This document shows positions 6,530 to 10,332 of a stretch of 10,332 bases of DNA, piece after piece; within the stretch, counting starts at the first letter, position 1; every line of letters starts with the position of its first letter. The DNA is from an uncultured Anaerolineaceae bacterium (GTDB taxonomy: Bacteria > Chloroflexota > Anaerolineae > Anaerolineales > Anaerolineaceae). Both the position numbers and the translations under genes were made by a program. The notes under the pieces are model-generated. The model was not told the DNA's origin. It made no database searches and saw nothing but the letters and a program-made list of their open reading frames with translations. The stretch is taken from the NCBI GenBank assembly GCA_937894825.1, contig CALCQT010000199.1, forward strand, positions 1-10,332, in the 5' to 3' direction.

Positions 6530-7516
6530 ATGATTCGAATCGCACAAATCGGTTACGGATACTGGGGCGCAAACGTAGCCCGCAATATCATTGCTTCCGA
6601 CAAAACGCAACTGTCCGCATTGATTGACCTGCGGGCCGACCGGCTCAAAGTGGCCGAACAGAATTTCAACGGGCAGGTCCGTTATCATTCGGACTACCGT
6701 GAATTTTTGCAGGATCCCGAAATCGACGCTTTCGCGCTGGCCATTCAGACCGCACCATCATTCGAAATCGCCAAACAGATCCTCAACGCCGGAAAACATC
6801 TCTTTATTGAAAAACCGATGGCTGCCGATGCCGAAAAAGCAACCGAACTGAACGAACTGGCCCGCCGCAACAATCTCGTCCTGCACGTCGATCATATCAT
6901 GCTCTATCATCCGATCATACGCCGCATTAAGCAGATGTACGAAAGCGGTGAACTGGGCGATCTGATCTATTTCGATATTTCCCGCATGAACCTAGGCCCG
7001 ATTCGGCTGGACGTCAACGCGATGCTGGATCTGGCCGTGCACGATCTGGCGGTGATCGATTTCATCTCCGGCGGCAAGGAACCCTATCATGTGGAGGCCA
7101 TCGGCGAGAAACATTATGGCAGCCAGGAGACACTGACCTACCTGACGCTCAAATATGATGGTTTTCTGGCGCACATCAAGTCGAGCTGGATCTCCCCGAT
7201 CAAAGAGCGCCGCACCATGATCGGCGGCACCAAAAAGATGGTCATTTTCGACGATATGAAAACACTGGATAAACTGACCATTTTCGACCAGGGCATCATC
7301 GAACCCTCCGAAGAATACGGCGAGTACGAATTCAAGACCCGCACCGGCGACATCACCATTCCGTACATCCGGCAGGAGGATGCGCTGCGCAACAGCGTGG
7401 AGCATTTCGCACACTGCATTGTCAATGGGACACAATCCATCTCTGATGGTGCGCACGGAGTCAAAGTGACCCGCATTCTGGATGAGGCCAAACGCAAATT
7501 GATCCTCAACGATTGA
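6530..7516 (+). CDS. Gfo/Idh/MocA family NAD(P)-dependent oxidoreductase, probably nucleotide-sugar dehydrogenase
   Basis: The 328-residue protein starts with the Rossmann nucleotide-binding motif IGYGYWGANVARN (G8, G10, G13). It carries the family signature EKPMA at 94-98, whose Lys is the conserved catalytic-region residue, and DLAVHDLAVID (167-177) with the conserved His-Asp pair in the second domain. The length is normal for the family. Members with a GYGYWG-type opening in polysaccharide clusters commonly oxidise C3 of a UDP-sugar (for example the WbpB-type step, UDP-GlcNAcA to the 3-keto sugar), which an aminotransferase then aminates. The adjoining DegT-type aminotransferase makes that pairing attractive here, but the substrate is not proven. 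The RBS GAGG (6518-6521) sits eight bases before ATG 6530. The following gene starts 14 bases after the stop (or overlaps it, if a TTG start were used), indicating coupling. Confidence 0.88.
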   Translation: MIRIAQIGYGYWGANVARNIIASDKTQLSALIDLRADRLKVAEQNFNGQVRYHSDYREFLQDPEIDAFALAIQTAPSFEIAKQILNAGKHLFIEKPMAADAEKATELNELARRNNLVLHVDHIMLYHPIIRRIKQMYESGELGDLIYFDISRMNLGPIRLDVNAMLDLAVHDLAVIDFISGGKEPYHVEAIGEKHYGSQETLTYLTLKYDGFLAHIKSSWISPIKERRTMIGGTKKMVIFDDMKTLDKLTIFDQGIIEPSEEYGEYEFKTRTGDITIPYIRQEDALRNSVEHFAHCIVNGTQSISDGAHGVKVTRILDEAKRKLILND

Positions 7517-7530
7517 GTGGCAGGATGAGC

Positions 7531-8757
7531 ATGAAAAATATACCAATTATGAAGCCGTATTTTGACCACGAGGAAGCGGAGGAAGCCGCCGCAGCGCTGG
7601 CATCCGGCTGGGTGGCGCAAGGGCCGCGCGTGGCGGAATTTGAAAAAATGGTCGCCGCGCATGAAGGCATTGCTTTCGGCGTCGCCACGACCAACTGCAC
7701 CACTGCGCTCCATCTCTGCATGGTGGCGTCCGGTTTCGGACCCGGGACCGACGTGATCGTCCCATCCTACACCTTCGTCGCCACACCGAATTCCGTCGAA
7801 TACACCGGCGCCACGGCCATCCTGACCGACGTCGATCCGCACACTTTTAACATCGATCCGATCGCGCTGGAAGAACTGCTGGCCGAGAAATATGAGCTTC
7901 GTGACGGACAGACTTTCAATCGCGCCAGCGGCAACCGCCTGGCCGGTATCGTGCCGGTTAACCTGTTCGGCCTGTGCGCGGACATCCCGGCCATCAACGC
8001 CATCGCAGCCCGCTATGGGCTGAAGGTGATCGAGGACAGCGCCTGCGCTTTCGGGGCCAAAATCGGCGACATCCACGAGGGTGGATTCGGCAATCCCTCC
8101 GCATTGAGTTTTCACCCGCGCAAATCCATCACCACCGGCGAGGGCGGGATGGTGCTCACCAATGACCCGGATTTTGCGGAGCATGTCCGACGGCTGCGCA
8201 GCCACGCCGCTTCGCTGTCCGAAATCCAGCGCCACCAGGCCAAAGGCTATCTGTTGCCGGAATATAATGAGATCGGCTTCAATTACCGTATGACCGACAT
8301 TCAGGGCGCCGTCGGCATCGCGCAGATGCGCAAAATCGATTTCATCACCCGCCGCCGGGCCGAATTAGCCGCACGCTATGATCGGTTGCTGCCGGAAGCG
8401 GTCCCGTTTTTGGACATTCCCTTCGTTCCGGAAGGCTATACGCACATCTATCAGACTTACGCTTGTATGGTTTCGCTGGAGAAGACCGGTCGCGGCTCGG
8501 TTGAGGAAGGAAATCAATTCCGCAATGCGCTGATGGACCGGCTGGAACAGAACGGCATTGCAACCCGCCAGGGCACGCACGCCACGCATACGCTGGGTTA
8601 TTATCGTGAAAAATACGGCTACCGCAACGCGGATCTGCCGTTCTCTTATGCCTGCGACCGTCTGAGTATCGCGCTGCCGCTGTATGTGGAACTGAGCGAG
8701 TCCGATCAAGACTACGTGATCGAACAACTGGCCACGCTGAGTAAAGATCTTTTATAA
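7531..8757 (+). CDS. DegT/DnrJ/EryC1/StrS family PLP-dependent sugar aminotransferase
   Basis: The 408-residue protein aminates keto nucleotide sugars using pyridoxal phosphate, with Glu or Gln as the usual amino donor. Family landmarks include MKPYFDHEEAEEAAAAL near the N-terminus with GWVAQGP, the VIVPSYTFVATPN segment, VIEDSACAFGAK with the PLP-ring Asp169, and SFHPRKSITTGEGGMV with Lys198 as the PLP Schiff-base lysine. Farther on come GFNYRMTDIQGAVGIAQ and RQGTHATHTLGYY. At 408 residues it is longer than the usual 360-390, mainly because of an inserted charged loop at about 110-135 (around EKYELRDGQTFNRASGN). ATG 7531 is chosen because AGGA (7522-7525) lies five bases upstream; ATG 7525 and TTG 7513 are in-frame alternatives. 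The gene follows the dehydrogenase by 14 bases. The C3- or C4-keto substrate cannot be told apart here. Confidence 0.92.
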   Translation: MKNIPIMKPYFDHEEAEEAAAALASGWVAQGPRVAEFEKMVAAHEGIAFGVATTNCTTALHLCMVASGFGPGTDVIVPSYTFVATPNSVEYTGATAILTDVDPHTFNIDPIALEELLAEKYELRDGQTFNRASGNRLAGIVPVNLFGLCADIPAINAIAARYGLKVIEDSACAFGAKIGDIHEGGFGNPSALSFHPRKSITTGEGGMVLTNDPDFAEHVRRLRSHAASLSEIQRHQAKGYLLPEYNEIGFNYRMTDIQGAVGIAQMRKIDFITRRRAELAARYDRLLPEAVPFLDIPFVPEGYTHIYQTYACMVSLEKTGRGSVEEGNQFRNALMDRLEQNGIATRQGTHATHTLGYYREKYGYRNADLPFSYACDRLSIALPLYVELSESDQDYVIEQLATLSKDLL

Positions 8758-8800
8758 TTGACATTTACCACCCAAATCTAAACGGGAGCAAACACGATTC

Positions 8801-9772
8801 ATGGCTGAAATCAAAGGAAAGAACGTCTTAATCACCGGCGGCGCCGGATTTATCGGCAGCCACCTGGCCGACACCCTGCTCATGAAAGGCGCCGGCAAAG
8901 TCATCATTGTCGACAACTTCTTCCTCGGCAAGGAAGAGAACCTGGCAGAGGCCCGCAAAACTTTCGACAACATTTTCGTCTACCGTGACGACGCGCGCGA
9001 CCTGGGGACGATGAAGGCCATCATCCATAAAGAGGAGATCGAGGTCATCTTCAATCTGGCGACCATCGCGCTCAACTATTCTTTCTTCAACCCTTACGGC
9101 GCCTATCGCGTCAACGTCGACATCGCCGAAACGCTGCTGCACCTGCTGCAGGACGGCGCCTATCAGACGCTGATCCACTCCTCTTCTTCGGAAGCCTATG
9201 GCACCGCGCAGTACTCGCCCATGGACGAGAACCACCCGATGAACCCGACCACACCCTACGCGGCCGGGAAAGCAGCTGCCGATATGCTGATCCAGTCCTT
9301 CTATAACATCTTCCAGCTCGACATCGCCATCATCCGCCCCTTCAACAACTACGGGCCGCGCCAGAACGACCAGGCGCTGGCGGGCATCATCCCGCTGAAC
9401 GCCCGCCGCATTCTGAACGGCGAAAAGCCGATTCTGGAAGGCACCGGATTGCAGACCCGCGACTTTATTTACGTCGAAGACACCGCGCGCGCATTCCTGC
9501 TGGCCTATGAAAACGAAGCCGCCCGCGGCAAAATCATCAACCTGGGCTCCGGCAAAGAGATCACCATGAAAGCTGTGATTGAAGCGATCAGCGAATACTA
9601 TGGATACAAGGGCGAGATCGACTACCGCCCCGGCCGTCCGGCCGACGTGCAGCGGCTCTGCGCCAGCGCCAACCTGGCCAAGGGACTGCTCGGATTTGAG
9701 CCGCAGATCGATTTCAAAACCGGCCTGCGCCGGACGCTGGACTGGTATCAGGCCCGCTACGCGCATCGCTGA
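8801..9772 (+). CDS. Extended SDR nucleotide-sugar enzyme (epimerase/4,6-dehydratase/decarboxylase-like)
   Basis: The 323-residue protein is an extended short-chain dehydrogenase/reductase acting on a nucleotide sugar with bound NAD. GGAGFIG (13-19) binds the cofactor and Asp38 (VIIVDNF) selects NAD over NADP. NLATIALNYS (85-94) lies in the active-site wall. SSSSEAYG (127-134) with Tyr153 and Lys157 (YAAGK) gives the Ser-Tyr-Lys triad. RPFNNYGPRQND and RDFIYVEDTARAF complete the family pattern. Glu131 follows the catalytic Ser, as in GDP-mannose 4,6-dehydratases and UDP-glucuronate decarboxylases (TSE/SSE-type); GalE-type 4-epimerases usually have SSA(T/V)YG. I therefore lean toward dehydratase or decarboxylase chemistry, which would make a 4-keto substrate for the upstream aminotransferase. 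The ATG is preceded by GGGAG (8784-8788) at a longish 12-base spacing. The stop overlaps the next start. Confidence 0.88.
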   Translation: MAEIKGKNVLITGGAGFIGSHLADTLLMKGAGKVIIVDNFFLGKEENLAEARKTFDNIFVYRDDARDLGTMKAIIHKEEIEVIFNLATIALNYSFFNPYGAYRVNVDIAETLLHLLQDGAYQTLIHSSSSEAYGTAQYSPMDENHPMNPTTPYAAGKAAADMLIQSFYNIFQLDIAIIRPFNNYGPRQNDQALAGIIPLNARRILNGEKPILEGTGLQTRDFIYVEDTARAFLLAYENEAARGKIINLGSGKEITMKAVIEAISEYYGYKGEIDYRPGRPADVQRLCASANLAKGLLGFEPQIDFKTGLRRTLDWYQARYAHR

Positions 9773-10332
9773 TGAGACTTTGCGTTTTTTCGGACGTCCA
9801 CGGCAACATCCGCTATCTTGAGACCGCACGTGCGGCTTGGGCGGGACAGGGCATTGACCGGTACGTTTTTTTGGGGGACGCGGTCGGCTATTTTCCGGAC
9901 GGCGAAGCGGTGATTCAAGTTTTACAGGCGTTGAACGCGCTTTGTCTGTTGGGCAATCATGATGCCATGCTGCTGGGAAGCCTTCCGCTGCCTCCTTCGG
10001 AAGAAAAAGACACAGTCTACCAAATCGCGGCAGCCAGGGAGTGGATCCGTCCGGAGACGCTGAATTTCATGCGCAGCTGGCCGGAAGTGGTTGAAGAAAC
10101 GATCGACGGACAGCGGGTCCGTTTTGTGCACGGCACGCCGGCCCATCCATTGACCGGCTACGCCTATGAAGACAACCCGCCGGCAGACAGTTTTGGCGAG
10201 GCCGGGCTGGATTTCCTGTTCATGGGGCAGACGCACCGCCCCTGGCTCCGACAGACTGCCCACACAACGGTTGTCAATATCGGCTCCATCGGACTGCCGC
10301 GCGACAACGGGCGCAGCCCGTCTTATGCAATT
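9772..10332 (+). CDS. Metallophosphoesterase, YfcE/MJ0936-like (3' end outside window)
   Basis: The frame is open from ATG 9772 to the window edge: 187 residues without a stop, against about 240 for the family. All the metal-binding motifs of a calcineurin-like phosphoesterase are visible: SDVHGN (7-12, D8 and H10), GDAVGYFPDG (D36), GNHD (61-64), VHGTP (H120) and GQTHRP (H155), followed by NIGSIGLPRDNG, typical of YfcE/MJ0936-type phosphodiesterases. These are soluble, dinuclear-metal enzymes, and many act on small phosphodiesters; the physiological substrate is not evident here. The start codon overlaps the TGA of the preceding sugar enzyme by one base (TGATG), and I see no clear Shine-Dalgarno site, so translation probably depends on re-initiation. 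Tight coupling hints at a shared transcript but not necessarily a shared pathway. Confidence 0.9.
   Translation, partial: MRLCVFSDVHGNIRYLETARAAWAGQGIDRYVFLGDAVGYFPDGEAVIQVLQALNALCLLGNHDAMLLGSLPLPPSEEKDTVYQIAAAREWIRPETLNFMRSWPEVVEETIDGQRVRFVHGTPAHPLTGYAYEDNPPADSFGEAGLDFLFMGQTHRPWLRQTAHTTVVNIGSIGLPRDNGRSPSYAI

Noticed and set aside
7138..8235. 365-codon minus-strand open frame antisense to the dehydrogenase and aminotransferase
   Set aside because: It crosses two real genes and has low-complexity antisense composition without a known domain.
8758..8763. Perfect TTGACA just after the aminotransferase stop, considered as a -35 box of an internal promoter
   Set aside because: No acceptable -10 box lies 15-19 bases downstream; the best match (TCTAAA at 8777) is only 13 bases away.
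8828..9829. 333-codon minus-strand open frame antisense to the SDR gene
   Set aside because: Val-, Gly- and Asp-rich antisense translation typical of a shadow; the plus-strand SDR has complete motifs.

Overview
The window most likely comes from a fairly GC-rich, mesophilic bacterium, and my best guess is Chloroflexota (Anaerolineae). The clues are the style of PheS (a Cys-rich CxxC...CxxC insert before motif 3 and an unusual motif 2 region) and the long 842-residue PheT, which has a stretched segment before its tRNA-binding domain. This assignment rests on remembered family resemblance, not on a search.

Region 1 (1-3198) is the end of pheS followed by a complete pheT. The two are translationally coupled (TGATG overlap) and are closed by a 13-bp stem hairpin that may be the operon terminator. 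Together they encode the two subunits of phenylalanyl-tRNA synthetase.

Region 2 (about 3200-5566) is an accessory patch between two GC-rich operons. It starts with a short plus-strand gene that looks like the N-terminal quarter to third of a radical SAM protein of the spore-photolyase-like (COG1533) group, carrying the cysteine cluster but nothing beyond residue 84. Two minus-strand genes follow. The first is a markedly AT-rich gene for a SocA/Panacea (DUF4065) domain protein, the antitoxin-type domain, with its own promoter and no visible toxin partner. The second encodes an HSL-family alpha/beta hydrolase with three predicted N-terminal membrane helices. Base composition, strand and the broken neighbour suggest an insertion/deletion hotspot.

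Region 3 (5567-10332) is a plus-strand cluster: a membrane-anchored family 2 glycosyltransferase, a Gfo/Idh/MocA NAD(P)-dependent dehydrogenase, a DegT/DnrJ/EryC1/StrS PLP aminotransferase, an extended SDR nucleotide-sugar enzyme with a Ser-Glu-x-Tyr-Gly signature, and a metallophosphoesterase that runs off the window. The first four fit a pathway in which a nucleotide sugar is dehydrated or oxidised to a keto sugar, aminated, and a sugar is attached to a lipid carrier or glycan. The exact sugar cannot be named from sequence alone. Gaps are short (27, 14 and 43 bases, then a 1-base overlap), so one transcript is plausible. The metallophosphoesterase may be only a positional passenger.

I saw no tRNA, rRNA, CRISPR array, transposase or integrase, and no gene-free stretch longer than 300 bases. 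The longest is the 184-base divergent region 5383-5566.
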